Source: Argentina anserina
Taxonomy: Eukaryota; Streptophyta; Magnoliopsida; Rosales; Rosaceae
Direction: 5' to 3'
Assembly: GCF_933775445.1 (NCBI RefSeq)
Contig: NC_065873.1
Coordinates: 310,001-374,000, forward strand
Length of the DNA stretch: 64,000 nucleotides
In this document: piece by piece, positions 11,151 to 23,835 of the stretch
How the letters are laid out: the number at the start of each line of letters is the position of its first letter
Numbering within the stretch: position 1 is the first letter of the stretch
Translations under genes and position numbers: made by a program
Notes under the pieces: generated by a model
What the model saw: the letters and a program-made list of their open reading frames with translations, nothing else
The model's database searches: none
What the model was told of the DNA's origin: nothing

Positions 11151-14100
11151 ATGGAGGACTACTTGCAGTACATGAGGACTCTCCGATCTCAAATGAACGG
11201 TGAGCACTCCGATCTCCTTTGCTAGGCTTCTCAATTTTGTTTTAATTTTGGTTTAATTTTGAAATGAATGAACAGATGTGGAAGATCAAGCTACCAAGGT
11301 CTCGGTGGAGGAACAGATGCAGTTAACCACTATTCAGACCCTCGAGAACGATCTCAATTCTGGTACCTCTGCCAATTTCTCATTGCTGATTTAGCTTCAT
11401 CTGTTTACAATCAGCGTTTGCTCACACTGCACTGGACTCTTTTCGAGTGATTTTAGAGCTATTCATATGATCAGGTTGTTGTTCTTGTTGTTGTTTGAGA
11501 TTGTGATATATATTTACGTTACACTCAGATGGATCTGTGCTCAGCTTTTTTGATTCTTGTACTGTCCTAAGCTTTGCATTGCAAACAGTTCGGTTCACTT
11601 ACGTACCTTTGCAAATATATTTTTGAATGTATTGAGTTTCGACTCATAAGCGAATCTATCTTCTTATTTAATTTTTACATGATAAAGTTTGCTTTCTATG
11701 ATTGTCTTTTTACCACACTGATGAACTGTGCACTCGTTATCGTTCCAGCAATATCCGAAACAAAACGATTCATCGAAGACATTGAACAGATGAAGAATGC
11801 CAAGGGTCAAATATGCTCAAAGATTCTGGAAAGACAGAGAAAGATAGTTTCATTGGAGTCTGATTCATCCAACCTTATCCAGGTATGTGTGTGATGACTG
11901 ATGAGGAGGGGTCGGGGGAATATAAGGGTTCAAAATTTGTTTCGTATATAATGCACAAAATAGGAAAAGAAGTACAAAATGTATGATTTCAGTGCAGTCA
12001 CTGCAGTGTGACAGTTGGTTGCATCATCTTCCTTGTGCCATCTATTAAAGGTGATCAGATAAGCTACTAGGTCTTTAAAGAAAATTTATATAAAGTACAC
12101 CCGAGTATACTTGAAAGCAAAATAGTGAAACCCAGACCTGCTTTGTGTTTCTTCTCATCAGTTGTCTCACCATTTCCTCTTATCCAAAAAAAAATGCCCA
12201 TATGATACTGGAATCCATTTCCAACTCAACACTTTGACTTTGATCATTTTTCTGCTTTCACTATATCAGGAATTTAAGTTTTAATCAGTTTTACTTTCTT
12301 TTTTATAACATCCTGTAGCCTTGCTTATGTTTCAAATGTGTATATAAGTGCACTGGTTTGTACCTTCTTTATTAGATGTGCCTTGTTCAACTATGTATGG
12401 CTAACATAGATAAAAATGCTGATCCTTACAATTCAACATTTTTCTTTATATAATGACCTTTTGTATATTGTTCATTTGCACCTCTTCACATATGGCACCC
12501 AAGAGCTCAAGTAATCTGTCTATAAAGAAAAAGCTTGCTTCGTAAGATGGTTTTCTTTCATAAATTTGTGGGCTTCCTGTGAAGAAACACTATGTTCCTA
12601 GAACTCATGCCTTATAAAATAGAGGAGGATATAAACCAAAGCATGTAGGTGTGGGGGACTAAGGGTAAGGGGCAGACAGATGAGTTGCATCATGCATGTG
12701 CTGTTTACACTTCACTTGCCTCACTTATTTTCTATTTAACTAGGAAATGAGCAAGTTAGTACAATGCTTCACAGTATATAATTGGATGTCTTTCTTGTTT
12801 TCTTCAACCTTTGAAATTTCTCCAACAAGTAGACCTTGGAGCTTATTGAACAAGAAAGGATCAACTTGGCCGCCAAGCATATTGAGAAAAGGTAATTCAA
12901 CCTGCATGCTTGATTGATTGACAAACACCTATTTTAGAAATATAACACTTGTCTTGGTCTTCGTACAGCACTTACTACTTGAAAGTATCAGAGGATATCA
13001 ATGCCAAATTTCAGGAACAAAAGGTTTGATTATTGGAGGTCACTTCATGGATATTTGTCTTCTATTTTCATTATATTTATAGTTTCCTTTATAAATTTTG
13101 GTCAGGATTGGATCAAATGTCACTGGTACACTACAGAACTTGGAGAACCTGGAATGGTAAACCATAAGAATATCTTTGTCTTCTTTAATTACATAGGTGA
13201 GATAGCCTTATTTGGTACTGCTGGGTGTCTTCCTCATTTGTTTATCAGCAATTTTCTGATATTTGTAGTGCTAGGGAGGTTATTTATCTTTATATATTTG
13301 AAGGTAATAAGCCATGCACCTACTACATGTAATGAGTCTATAAAAGGTGATTACCAGTTTTTCAACAAAAATCTTCTTGCAAAAATTCTCAGACTTTGAC
13401 TTGCTAAATCTTCTCAATATTTTGTTTTGGGCCTTTTGGCATACTGTTTGTCCTTCTGAAGATATAAAGCTCTTGTATATACTCAACCATTTAATTGCCT
13501 CTGAGTTCTATATGTTTTGTTTTCTGTTGCTTTGGCTTCAAAGACTTAAACTCATGCAGAAATTGGTTGTGTCTTTTTCTTTACAGCCAATGCAGGTTAA
13601 GGATTCAATTGATGAGCAAAGAGTTGAGATTCAAGGTGTGTCTCTTAAGCTTCTTATAACAACTTTCTTAGTTTTGTGTCTCTATAGTAAAATTCCTAGT
13701 GATGAGCAAATTTTAAATTGTTATCTGTTTGCTTAAGGTTATATTATAGAATTGAAGCTGGTAATTCCAAAACTAATGTACTTGAACTATTCATCCTCTC
13801 TGAAATCACTGGTTCTGTTGCAACAACTTTGGACCTAAAGGAATGCCGAAACTGATAAGATTTGTTTGTGAGTGATTGGCAATGCTCTAGAAGTCTTTCT
13901 GCCATTTGCAACTATGTATTACTCATTCAGTTGAACAATGAAGCAAGGCCTATCTGGACAAAATGATAATGCAGTAATTGTATGATATCCAAGCCCAGCG
14001 GAAGCAAAATTAAGTATTGTTACAGTAACTTGCATAAGGTGAAGCACATAAACACTAATATAGGGGAAAGTCATCCTCTATGTGATATATATTATATTTA

Positions 14101-15578
14101 AGATGGGTTTTGATGTGTAGTATGTATCCATTATCTTCTTATACTCAAATTCTCTCCAGGGAAGAATAGCATCAGTGACCACCTCTGCATGGATGATCAG
14201 GTAAGAATAAACTTCCATTGTTCCTTCAGATGTATGGAGTAGAGATCCTTGGATTTATATTAAAAATAACAGGGTAACGATGCAAGAAAGAACCTGATGG
14301 CGATGGTTGACTCTGCTAAAGTCAAGCTTGATGAGATTTTACGAATGCAATCCGAACTTGTTGTGGACAATTACAAGGTTAACTCTAACATTAGATTATT
14401 ATATTCCTCTAAAAGTATATGTGCTGATTAAGTCTATTGAATGGGTATAATGAACTGATAACTCACCTTGTAAGGGTGTCTTTTCAAATTCACACATCCT
14501 GAACAAAATTTGTTTTCTTTGAGTTAATAAATTCTAGTGTCACACATGTGCAAGATTTCTGTTGTACAGCTCAAGCTGTGGTTTTTAATAAAGCTTCTTT
14601 TCAGCTTTTAAATGAACTTTTTCCCTTGGCAAAGTATTTACTGAGCATAGTTGGCTTTCGTACTTGTAAACAAAAGGATTGTATGTCTAACTTACAGAGG
14701 TATTATATTCAGTTATATTTAATATTACATTCCCTAAAAGAAAACACGACAGACAAAATAAAGAAATTGGAACTGTTGTCTTATAAAATATTAATATTCT
14801 TGTGTTTCTTCCTTATGCTAATTCAGACGAAGCAGGCTATTGAGCAAGTGATTAGCAGGGAAAGTAATTTTAAGGTCAGTTGTTTGCTCAATACAGGGTT
14901 AGTTTAGTCAGATGTATTTGAGATTCAGACAAATAATCATAATTAAAATTCTAAGCTGATCTTGCTACCTGAGATTAGCATCATAAGATTGCTGTCTTTG
15001 ATGCCAACTCATAACCTGTCTTATTGCCTACAAATGTACAGTTCTGTTGATTTGATAGCACTAATTTAGCTTTTCATTTCCCATTTCGTTATGGGTCATT
15101 CCAGCCAGAGCTAAGAGTATTGGATATGAAGACCCTGGAGGACGAGTACAATGCCCTTTTATCAGATAAAACAAGTGAAGCTGAATATTTGGAGTCTCTG
15201 CAGGACCAAATTCAGATAATTAAGGTAAACTATATATCAGCGATTTCTTCGGGTATATATAGACTGTAGTCATCATTTTGTCATTTATATGATATGGTCA
15301 ACGCTAGTTCTATTGAAGGATTCGCACTCGTACTGACAGAATGGAACAATAAAATTTGTGCAGCAGATGTTGTATATTTAATAGTTGCATTTAAATTCCA
15401 TGGTTTTGAAATTTCAACAATTGAGGTTACCGTTGGTGCACATTTTATCAAAATAGAAGACTTCAAAGAACTTGATCCTTTCTTTTCAGTGATGCCCTGC
15501 TTTTTACAGGGTATATCTCATGTGATTAAATGTGCTTGTGGAGAGGAATACAAAGTGGAGCTGGACTCTTGTGTATGA
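11151..15578 (+). CDS. plant coiled-coil protein of unknown function
   Basis: There are twelve coding exons: 11151-11199, 11276-11362, 11749-11882, 12833-12891, 12969-13023, 13106-13156, 13596-13635, 14160-14200, 14273-14377, 14827-14874, 15105-15224 and 15510-15578. All joins are GT-AG and in frame, giving 285 residues. The protein opens MEDYLQYMRTLRSQMNDVED and is almost wholly heptad-like (repeated KRFIEDIEQMK, LESDSSNLIQ and LELIEQERI stretches), so a long dimeric coiled coil is likely. It closes with a short Cys-containing tail, HVIKCACGEEYKVEL. I recall similar unnamed proteins in other plants but no assigned function; kinetochore or tethering roles would be guesses. Exon 7 has two in-frame acceptors 9 bp apart (13587 or 13596). 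Introns make up most of the gene, and apparent ORFs inside them (for example 13001-13399 and 13347-13736) are intronic. Confidence 0.85.
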
Positions 15579-16573
15579 AAAGGGTAGAACTGGACACGGA
15601 TGAATAGGGTACTGTGGGTGGCTCAGAAATGATAGCTTCTATGGGCTAGAATACTTGGCTCGCTTTTCAGGTAACCATGCAAACAAAAAATCAAAACTGA
15701 TGGTATAACTATGCAGTAGGAACATATTTACATTACTTCAGTAGCTGGTCCATGCAACTTGAATGTAATTTTTGAATAGATATAGATTGAACCATGAACA
15801 GATTGCTCATGAACACTCCAAATATACATCAAATGCCTTCATATCCACATATTGGTAGTGATTTCTGTTTCTTTCCATGTACTAGGAAAGTTTTCACGTA
15901 TATGAGTTATGGCCTCACAAATGCATAATCCAACAATTGTAGGGTATGTTTCGTTCCATGTACTAAGAAAGTTTTCACGTATATGAGTTATGGCCACACA
16001 AATGCATAATCCAACAATTGTAGGGTATGTTACTATGCCTGCTAAACAGCAATTTCATTAGAAGGAAGCTTTTTATGTATTTTATAGAAACAAAACTATT
16101 AGATACAGGGAAAGAGAAATAAAGTTTCTGTTAATTTTTTTTATGTATATAGGAAACTGCTTACAAGAAGTTGAGATGTATGTTCTCTTATATGTAGCAG
16201 TCAGTCCTTTACTCGAGTTGTCGAAATATATATCATATATAGTAAGGGAGATATAAAGACCAAACTAAAGTCCCTTTATCCCAAGAGCCTCAAGAGTGGC
16301 TGAGATATCGTGGGGTTGATAGCTCTCTACAAGGGCAATGTTAGGGCTATCTTGTGGGACTACGTCGTCTTATCTGAGACCATCTTCACTATGAAGAAGC
16401 TTATCACTGCCATACTCAACGGATCCTTTTAAAATTAGTGTCTTATGGAGACCAGCCAGCAGGTCATCATTATCTGTATCTCCTCTTCCCCCACAAACAC
16501 AACCACTTTGGATAGATCAGTTCCCCACCTGACCGAAAGATATCTGTATAACATGATAGAACAGTAATTTGGA
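15579..16573. other. intergenic, contains an 81-bp tandem duplication
   Basis: No gene is seen. The interval is AT-rich and holds the duplication at 15873-16031. The part at 16270-16540 has a more GC-balanced, broken-coding look, like an old retroelement scrap, but no frame is convincing. Confidence 0.5.
15873..16031. repeat. tandem duplication, period 81 bp, two units
   Basis: The unit beginning TTCCATGTACTA at 15873 is repeated at 15954 with only about three base differences over 78 bases. Both units end AATTGTAGGGTATGTTA/T. High identity implies a recent duplication. Confidence 0.9.
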
Positions 16574-17170
16574 TCAGAAGTTCAGAACTACACATTCTAT
16601 TAACCTCATTTTGTAGAGTTCAAAGTACAGTAACAGAAATCTAACCTCAATGCTTGTACTCTTGATGCAAAGAGTGGTACAACATTTAACCTTGATGCCA
16701 CACGAGTGTAGAAAAGGTTGCATCTGAAGCCTCGCATCCGCAGCCTTTGGCGCAGGTCGTCGACTCCCCGCATCTGCAATCGGTACCCCAGTCATAAGCA
16801 TAAAATTACGGGTAGCAAGTTAGGGTCAGTCTTTTTATACAGAATAGCACAAGTCTCTCACCTCGGCTCCTGGTTTCACATTATAAGAGTAGCACCTTGA
16901 GCTACTTGACCCTCCGTACTCTGTGATGTCATCCTCAGCTCCACCTTCTGAAATGGCTAGCCTTGGTACCATGGACCTCACATTCTCTCCAGGCCATCGG
17001 TACTCTATATGTGTCTCAAAATCTGCATCAGCTGCCAAACAGAAAGGCAAATGCCATTGAAATTGGATATTTCAAGGAATATCCTAGTTGATTACGAGTC
17101 TATCATATTTCTGGCCATCCAATTCTTTCTATCTTGAATTCCGAACCTGAACGATGGAGCTCCCATATAT
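16574..17170 (-). other. possible gene fragment, family not recognised
   Basis: Three neighbouring minus-strand open segments have protein-like composition: one with HIWELHRSGSEFKIERIGWP near 17075-17165, one with ETHIEYRWPGENVRSMVPRL near 16850-17045, and one with ADAGSRRPAPKAADARL near 16730-16790. They are bounded by plausible splice-like dinucleotides but I could not build one consistent frame with a start and a stop. I do not recognise the family. It may be a captured or decaying gene fragment, or chance. Confidence 0.25.
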
Positions 17171-18686
17171 GACATGCATCTGATCTAGGCCACTTGTGCA
17201 CTTATTTGACATTGCAGCCACTTAAATAAGTAGGCTTCAAAGCCTTGAATGTATGCATGATTAAGTAGGCAGATTGATATTTGTTTTTGGTTGATATTTA
17301 AGATACAATGCACATAAAGGCCATTCGCTCTAACTATGTCTATATTCCGATCTATGTTATTGCTTCGATTCGAGTATATTTTAAAAATCAAAAGAATATG
17401 GATCGATCAGTGATGCATTAATACAGGGATTAGGGATGAGACGTGTTATTTTGGTCCTGGATGAGTGCATCCAAACACGTAGATGGGTTCCAGATTTCCA
17501 ATAACAATTCCTTATTCCGATGGGACGTCCAGAATTTTAGGTTAGGTAAACTGAAGCTCAATCGATCATATATTAGAAGTCCCGATCATTATGATCGATA
17601 ATACCATAATGTATAAAGTACTTTCGTAACATCAATTATCAAATATTGCAACATCTGACACTTGTCCATCGCCATGTTTATGACGAAAGTTAGTTCTAAT
17701 ACTGCAAGCTCGATCGATCTCCTCCCGTCCTCCGGCCTCTTTCTGGGTGAGAGGCGCAAATCGGTAATGCTGCTTCGACGAGTGGAGCGGCCACAAGTGA
17801 CTCAAAATCAAATGACCTTTCCTCTCTAAATATTATCAAGTGATACTCTGATCTCATCATGCATACCCCCTAACCCACAACTTCTTAGTTTTGAGTCTAC
17901 GACAACCTATTGACTTTCTTGTTTAGCAAGAAACCCTGCAGGCCCCAAACGACACCAATCCGCACTTGATTCCAAATTCCGTTCGATAATATTTAAGATA
18001 TTCATTCGGATTATGTGTTACTATCAACATAGGTCATGTTTTGGTTCCGTTACTAGTGACAGTTGTGTATTATCAAACTGTGTCGTCAACAGCAACCCAA
18101 ACAGCTATCAAGTTATTCACAATCTTGAACTTAATTATATAACAGTCACTACTTCAGCTTTCAACAACCATGAAATGCTTAAACTAGACTCAATCTTTAG
18201 GTATTCTGAAACATGCCTACCATCTATGAGTGGATACTTCAGTAGAATCAGCACAGGAATCAGGAGAGCTGTGGAAACATCCTAATCTAACTCGGAGCAA
18301 ACTAAAGGAAGTAGACAATGTTGGTCAAGGGAGCAAGTAATATTGAACAGCTTTAAAGATTTAGGGAGTCAAGAGCAATAGACTTGACATAATTAAGATG
18401 CAAGGAAAATTTACATACAGCACTTTCATTACTAGCAATATGTAACAGCTTAAGCGAACCGGTCACAACAATTGGATGCCTCAGATTCAACAAATGTGTC
18501 AACAAGCTTTTTACAGTAGAGTAACTCAGTAAAGTGAACCTTAATCCTCCCAACTATTCAACCGGAGGAGCAAAATTTGTCAAGCCGGAAACGAAGCAGG
18601 ACAGTATTCATAAAGAAGCAAAGAAACAAGACTGAAAAAAAGAATGTTTGGCACAACTATGTGCAGCAGAAAGCCATTTCATGCAA
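17171..18686. other. intergenic and PIRL 3-prime flank, no gene seen
   Basis: The sequence is AT-rich with no coding frame that I can support. The right end (about 18360-18686) is probably the 3-prime UTR of the PIRL gene. Confidence 0.55.
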
Positions 18687-20567
18687 TCATAGCTGCTGAT
18701 CAAGAACAGGGTCTCTAGGAGATCTAGGAGACAGATATTCAGAAACACCTGAAACACTGCGTGCCAACCAGGAAGTGCTGCGTGTCAACCATCCTGTTTC
18801 TGCTTCTTCTTCCACTCGAAGCATGCTCTTCCTTTCTTCTTCCACCAGTATCTCTAACCACCTCTTGGCCATAAAGAGCTTGACAGCTTCTACACCTTGT
18901 TGAACTATGTCAGGGGGTGGAAGCACAAGAGGGTTTCCGTCCAAGTTAAGTTTGGTCAAATTGTCAAGGCGGCCAAATGTATCAGGCAGGGCATGAATCT
19001 GATTGTTGCTGAGATCAAGTTCCTTAAGGTTGGTTAGATCACCAAAAGTTTCGGGCAGCTCAGTAAGGTCGGTGAAGTTGCTGGCAAGGTTCAGACTTTG
19101 GAGATTGGTCAATCGGCCAAAGGACAGAGGAAGGCCCCGAAGCTCATTGAAGTGAGCATCCAAAGAGCGCATAGACCTTAGCTCACAAACAGAGGTGGGA
19201 AGGGAACAGATTTTGTTTAACTGTATGGAGAGCTTCTGAAGATTGACCAACTCATAACCAATGTTGGTTGGCAAGTATGCCAGGTTGTTGAAACTCACAT
19301 CCAACTCCACCAATGACCTAAAGTTTTACAAAAACCAATTAATCATTTTTCTGGTTCCATCACATTTTATTTCTCACTCTGAACTCAATCAATCAACCAA
19401 TCCTATAGTAACGATTCAGAAAATATAAGCACAGAAAGACAGAAGCTTTTCAGAATCGAGAAATGTACCTGCACTGACAGATAGAATCAGGAAGAGCAGA
19501 GAGCTTGTTTGCGGAGACACTGAGAAGCTTCAAATTTTGCAGCAGGCCAATGTTGTCGGGCAGTGACTCCAACAGATTGGAAGACAAGTTCAGCTCCTGT
19601 AGCGTCTCCAATCCACATATTGTACCAGGAATAACCTGTTCAAAAAATGCTCCATGACTCAATAATCTATACATCTTTTAATCATAACAACAATAAATCA
19701 ATCGATCATGAAAGACTAATTCACTATATCAATTTCTTTGCATGAACATAAATCATAAGGTCATAACAGACTAATTCAATTTCTCTGCAAGAAAATAAAA
19801 GAAAGGAAAGGGAATCGAACCTGGAGCTCATTGCTGGAAAGATCAAGGTGCAGCAAACAGGTGATCCTGCCAAAGGCCTCCGGCAAGGAGCGCAAGCGGC
19901 GGCCGGAGAGGTTGACGCGGTCGAGCGCAGCCCCGGAGGCCTGGTTGAGAACGCCGACGACCTCCTCATTGGCCTGGTCGGAGACCGGCGGCGCCTCCTC
20001 GACCAGACCGTCCTCGGCGGAGCGATAAATCTTGTTGAGGCGGTCCTCGGCGTCCTTGAGAAGCTTGTGGTAGGAGTCGTGGAGCTCGTCGAGCTGGAGA
20101 ATGGCCTTGCAGTCCTGCCTCTCTTTGTCGGCGGAGTCGCGGCACTCCTGCTCGCGCTCGGCGAGGTGGGCCCGCCACTGGAAGCGGTCGACGTCGGAGG
20201 GGCGAGGGGAGAGGACGAGGTCCTCGAGCTTCTTGGAGAGAGTGGAGTCGATGTGAGCGAGCTTGGCCCTGGCGGTGTCGACGGCCTCGTGATCGGGGCG
20301 GCGGCCGAGGGCGGAGAGGATGGAGCGGGTCTGGGCGACGTCGGAGATGGCGCGGGTCATGGCGGCGACGAGTTTGGGGTCGGAGAGGTGAGGCATCTGG
20401 TCGAGGAGGGAGGAGGGCTTGAGAAGCTGGGGCTGGGCGTCGTCGATATGGATGGAGTAGAGGCCGGAGACGTGGGGAGGGGGTGAGGCGGTGGAGGAGG
20501 CTCCGAGGATGGGAAGGCGGTCCATGATGAAGGAGAGGAGGGGGAACTTGGACGGGTTCGGATCCAT
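18687..20567 (-). CDS. PIRL: plant intracellular Ras-group-related LRR protein (PIRL1/PIRL9-like)
   Basis: Plant PIRLs are cytosolic proteins related to animal Ras-binding LRR proteins (SHOC2/SUR-8) and are needed for pollen development in Arabidopsis. There are three exons, 20567-19821, 19635-19469 and 19317-18687, in frame, giving 514 residues. The start [13 protein letters not shown] and the Glu/Arg-rich region at about residues 70-200 fit the PIRL1/PIRL9 branch. From about residue 218 there are roughly ten leucine-rich repeats of the L..L.L..N.L..LP type, for example [20 protein letters not shown] capping region with [16 protein letters not shown] follows, and the tail is Ser/Arg-rich. 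Exon 1 is far more GC-rich than exons 2 and 3 and the flanks. A long antisense ORF across exon 1 reflects this GC bias and is not called. Identity to a single Arabidopsis PIRL cannot be fixed here. Confidence 0.92.
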
Positions 20568-21985
20568 TCTTCCTTAATGTGTTTACAGAGAGAAGAAAGA
20601 AGCCGTGTTGTTGGTTGTTATAATAGGAAGGAAGGAAGGAAGGGCGGGCGTGGATATCGGTACGACGGTTTTGGCCAGATTGACGAGGTCGTTTGCCCTC
20701 TCACTCCCCTTCTTTCTTCCGGAGAGAGCGAGAACCACAGTTGGTTTTGCCTTCCTTCCAACGCTTCCTGCCACGTCGGATCCTCCGTACCCAATATTTA
20801 TCAAACAAAATCACTACAGCGTCCCGCCCCACTAACCCGAATTTTAGCCTCTTGGCCTGCTGCTTTTACCACTTTTAATTCAATTACTCATTTGTACTCA
20901 ACCTCCAGGTGCAGATTGACTTATTCGAATGGGCATTATCCTCTAGTTTCTGTAAGTAAATTCCCTTCACTGATCAATGTGTGCGTTTGTACGTAAGATG
21001 CATGTTTTCAACAATTTACATATACATGAAATGGGTCATTTGCCCCTGCTCACATTCATGAAAATCCACCCATGTATTGTAATTACATTTTGTTTAGATG
21101 AAATGGGAGAGACAATTCACTGTTTTGACCCTACTAATATAAGAGGAAAGTTAATTGACATCAAAAGAATGCTAACTCTATATCAATTATCATCGCCTCA
21201 TTTTAATGTATGTTATGTATTTACATATTTTGTATCTAAACCCTGTCGTTTTTCTTTTCAATTTTGATTTTACTGTCATAATATGTAAGTTCACTTACAT
21301 ATCATCTTATTATATACAGTAATATTTGGTGAATATGTATGAATTATATGATTTTAAACCAAGTAATTTTTTGTTGTTGAACTATGTCGGATGTCATGCA
21401 CTTCAAGAATATTGTCAAAATGTTCCTTACTGAACGAATTGAAAGGCTACTTTCTTGCAGATACTGTATATTTTTTTCTCAAAAGCAAGCTGCTCAATCA
21501 AGATCCCGGCCGTTTTCTTCTATATATAAATGGGCCCTAAACAATTTGGTGGTTAAAGATACAAGCCAAGTGGATGCAGCACTACCAAAACCACGTTAGA
21601 GTTGCACTCGGATGAAAAGTCGCACATATCATATCAGGTAATATAATTTCTGAAGATTGAGACAAGTTATGCTAGCTGCAGGGATGATTACTGAATAAAA
21701 TCTCGTTTGACGTTGCCCTCCAAAAAGCTACGGGGATGCTTAATTATCGTACACTCACTTTACTTCTAGTTAAACAAAATGGTAATATTTGCGAATCAAG
21801 TTACCATATTGAAGACAAAATTATCATATAAGAAATGAAGGGTAAATGAAATATAGACACAAACATATACAAATGTGGAATATAGCAAAAGAAACTCAAA
21901 CATCAAACAAAGAATATGTCTAAGTCTTAAAGGCGAACTCGGTCCGATAAGAGAGTAAATAACAAGATCAGAATATGAGAATCAC
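20568..21985. other. PIRL 5-prime flank and gene-poor DNA
   Basis: The PIRL leader and promoter occupy the left few hundred bases, with a GGAAGGAAGGAAGG run near 20628-20644. A plus-strand segment at about 21050-21220 reads like part of a transposon Ulp1-type protease (FCLDEMGETIHCFDPTNIRG), but it is short and isolated and stays uncalled. The rest shows nothing. Confidence 0.5.
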
Positions 21986-21989
21986 TAGA

Positions 21990-22830
21990 ATACGCCTAAT
22001 GTGTCAATAAAAGCAACTCGGAGATCGGAAAGTTGGAGTACCGTGAAATAAGATCCTCAAAAATTGGAAGCAAGCAACGAGTCATGAACGCTATCACACT
22101 ACTAGCCTCCAAACCAACGTTACTAAATATCTGTAAAACAAGGGGTGAGTCATCGTCCTCGCTAACCTGTTTTAGGGCTGATACCCCGTTGAGATAGGCT
22201 TTGAAAAATAAATAAAATAAAAGAATGATGCAATGCTGATATATAAAAACATATAAAATGAACGCGTACCATTTTTTTGGTACCAACTCCCACCCCTACC
22301 TGTGAGAATTTGTCCTGGCTTGGAAATGCACCTAAGATAAAGCCACAGGCTTACCATTCCAATTCCGCTGGTTCCTTTCCTTCTAGGCTCACCACAACAC
22401 AACCAACAACAAGGAAAATAATCCCTGCTCAAACTAGTAGAACACCTGAGAAGCCAATCACTAATACTCATAGGAAGGGATACCTCCCGAAAAACATAAA
22501 CCAATTCCGGGAATGAGCATACCAAATCCTTAATGAAGCAACAATCTCTACTTAAGTGTTCTAATGTCTCATCCTCATCATTGCAAAAATAACAACCATT
22601 TAGAATAAACACTCTATTGGTACACAAAGCAATTATAGTAGGTAAGATAGAACAACACACTTTCCAGAAAAATGACCTTTAATCTTACCCGAAACCCAAA
22701 CTAGATATTCTTCAAAAAATCCACCAAACTCCTTAATAAGTGACTTAATATGAAAATCCAAATAAACAAATTGGTTAATATTGAAAAGTCTAAAGTAGAA
22801 AAGTTTGTTTAAGCAAATTGACAAATTTAA
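21990..22830 (-). mobile_element. LINE-type (non-LTR) retrotransposon 3-prime remnant
   Basis: On the minus strand, frames near 22480-22660 encode the zinc-binding module found after plant LINE reverse transcriptases: GCYFCNDEDETLEHLSRDCC, i.e. C-x2-C...H-x4-C. Further 3-prime (21996-22200) is a broken segment with an RNase-H-like look. Frames change and stops intervene, so the element is dead. I see no reverse transcriptase core and no poly-A tail, so it is severely truncated. Confidence 0.6.
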
Positions 22831-22955
22831 TACTTACGGTAGCAAATTGGCAAGTTATGTAAAGCTAGGGTAGCAAATTAATAGAAAATAAAAGTTAGGG
22901 TAGTAAATTAACACTAAGGTGATTCCTAGAGTAGCAAATTGGCAATTAAGGTTTA
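22809..22955. repeat. about 30-bp degenerate tandem repeat, five units
   Basis: Units starting near 22809, 22838, 22868, 22898 and 22929 share the core GGTAGCAAATTRRYA followed by about 15 variable AT-rich bases. The array adjoins the LINE remnant. Confidence 0.75.
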
Positions 22956-23418
22956 GGGATGATTCATTTTACAACTTTAAGATGTAAAGCATTAAAACAC
23001 CCCATCTAGTCTTGACATTATCATCTTTTTGACTAAAAATATGTATTTAGGAATATGCATGTGTGTGACATATAAGTCTGTATTATAGACATCATATGAT
23101 TCTACAATTCAACCTCGATAACTAATTGTTCGATAAATTACTAATCTCAATTAAATAATATATTTCTCATTTTCCAACTATGTTCCAGTGTATATAACTA
23201 GGATTCCCGCTAGCTAGTAATTTTCATAATCCCAACATTATTCATTTATAGAGGTTTTAAATATAATTTATTTTCATTATCGTTTAGGTACGTACGTACT
23301 TGTTCAAATGATTATCTAATTTACTAATTAATTGTTAACATTAATATGCAATTTATCAAGCAGAGTAAATCTTGGAATGTTAGACAGTATGCTTATGCAC
23401 AACTTTTGTGCTGCATGG
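22956..23418. other. AT-rich spacer, no gene seen
   Basis: This is low-complexity AT-rich DNA between the minisatellite and the TA tract. No coding frame is supported. Confidence 0.6.
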
Positions 23419-23437
23419 TATATATATATATATATAT
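23419..23437. repeat. (TA)n tract
   Basis: A short TA run abuts the left side of the GC-rich element that follows. Confidence 0.85.
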
Positions 23438-23442
23438 CGAAT

Positions 23443-23765
23443 TATGGTGATGGCATGCCGCAATGGTGCGGCGGACCAGCACAGCTGCACTACCCACCTT
23501 CAGACGATCCTGTCTGTGCCGGCCGAAGCTCCATCGGCGACCTACGGCGGCAGGAATCTGCAAAAATCAAGTTTCTGGGCAAATTCCGGCGATTTCGTCA
23601 TTCCGACCGCCGTGGGTCGCCGATAGAACTTCGACCAATATAGACGGGACCGCCGAGAGGTGGGGAGTGCAGCTGTCGTGATCCGCCACATCGTTGCGGT
23701 CTGCTGTCACCGCAATTGGCGAATCCGTATCTTACGTAAGTTACGGACGTCCGCACCTGAAATAC

Positions 23766-23768
<3 letters not shown>
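23443..23768. mobile_element. GC-rich non-autonomous element, copy 1
   Basis: This roughly 325-bp block is markedly GC-richer than its surroundings. It matches a second copy at 39372-39705 throughout (shared phrases include AATCTGCAAAAATCAAGTTT, GGGTCGCCGAT and ATCCGTA.CTTACGTAAG). Its right end, read inward, is TTTCAGGTGCGGACGTCC, which matches the left end of copy 2 at 16 of 18 bases, so the family has terminal inverted repeats. The left terminus here is lost or replaced by the TA tract. Short ORFs inside are not conserved between the copies and are not called. The superfamily is unassigned. Confidence 0.65.

Positions 23769-23810
<42 letters not shown>
23769..23810. repeat. (AT)n microsatellite
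   Basis: About 21 AT units lie immediately right of element copy 1. Confidence 0.95.
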
Positions 23811-23812
<2 letters not shown>

Positions 23813-23835
23813 CCCCAGGCGTAATGAAGAAGTAA

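Noticed and set aside
13001..13736. Two ORFs of about 130 codons inside the coiled-coil gene
   Set aside because: They span introns and read across known exons in the wrong frames; their composition is that of AT-rich intron.
19848..20486. A 212-codon plus-strand ORF antisense to PIRL exon 1
   Set aside because: It lies wholly over the GC-rich first exon of a well-supported gene. Its composition (Gly/Val/Glu/Leu repeats) is the expected mirror of that exon, and no domain is seen.
21050..21220. Possible Ulp1-type protease piece
   Set aside because: Only one motif-like stretch, without His/Asp/Cys catalytic context; too short to call.
23332..23681. Arg/Ser-rich ORFs within the GC-rich element
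   Set aside because: The frames are not conserved in the second copy at 39.4 kb; the similarity is at DNA level only.
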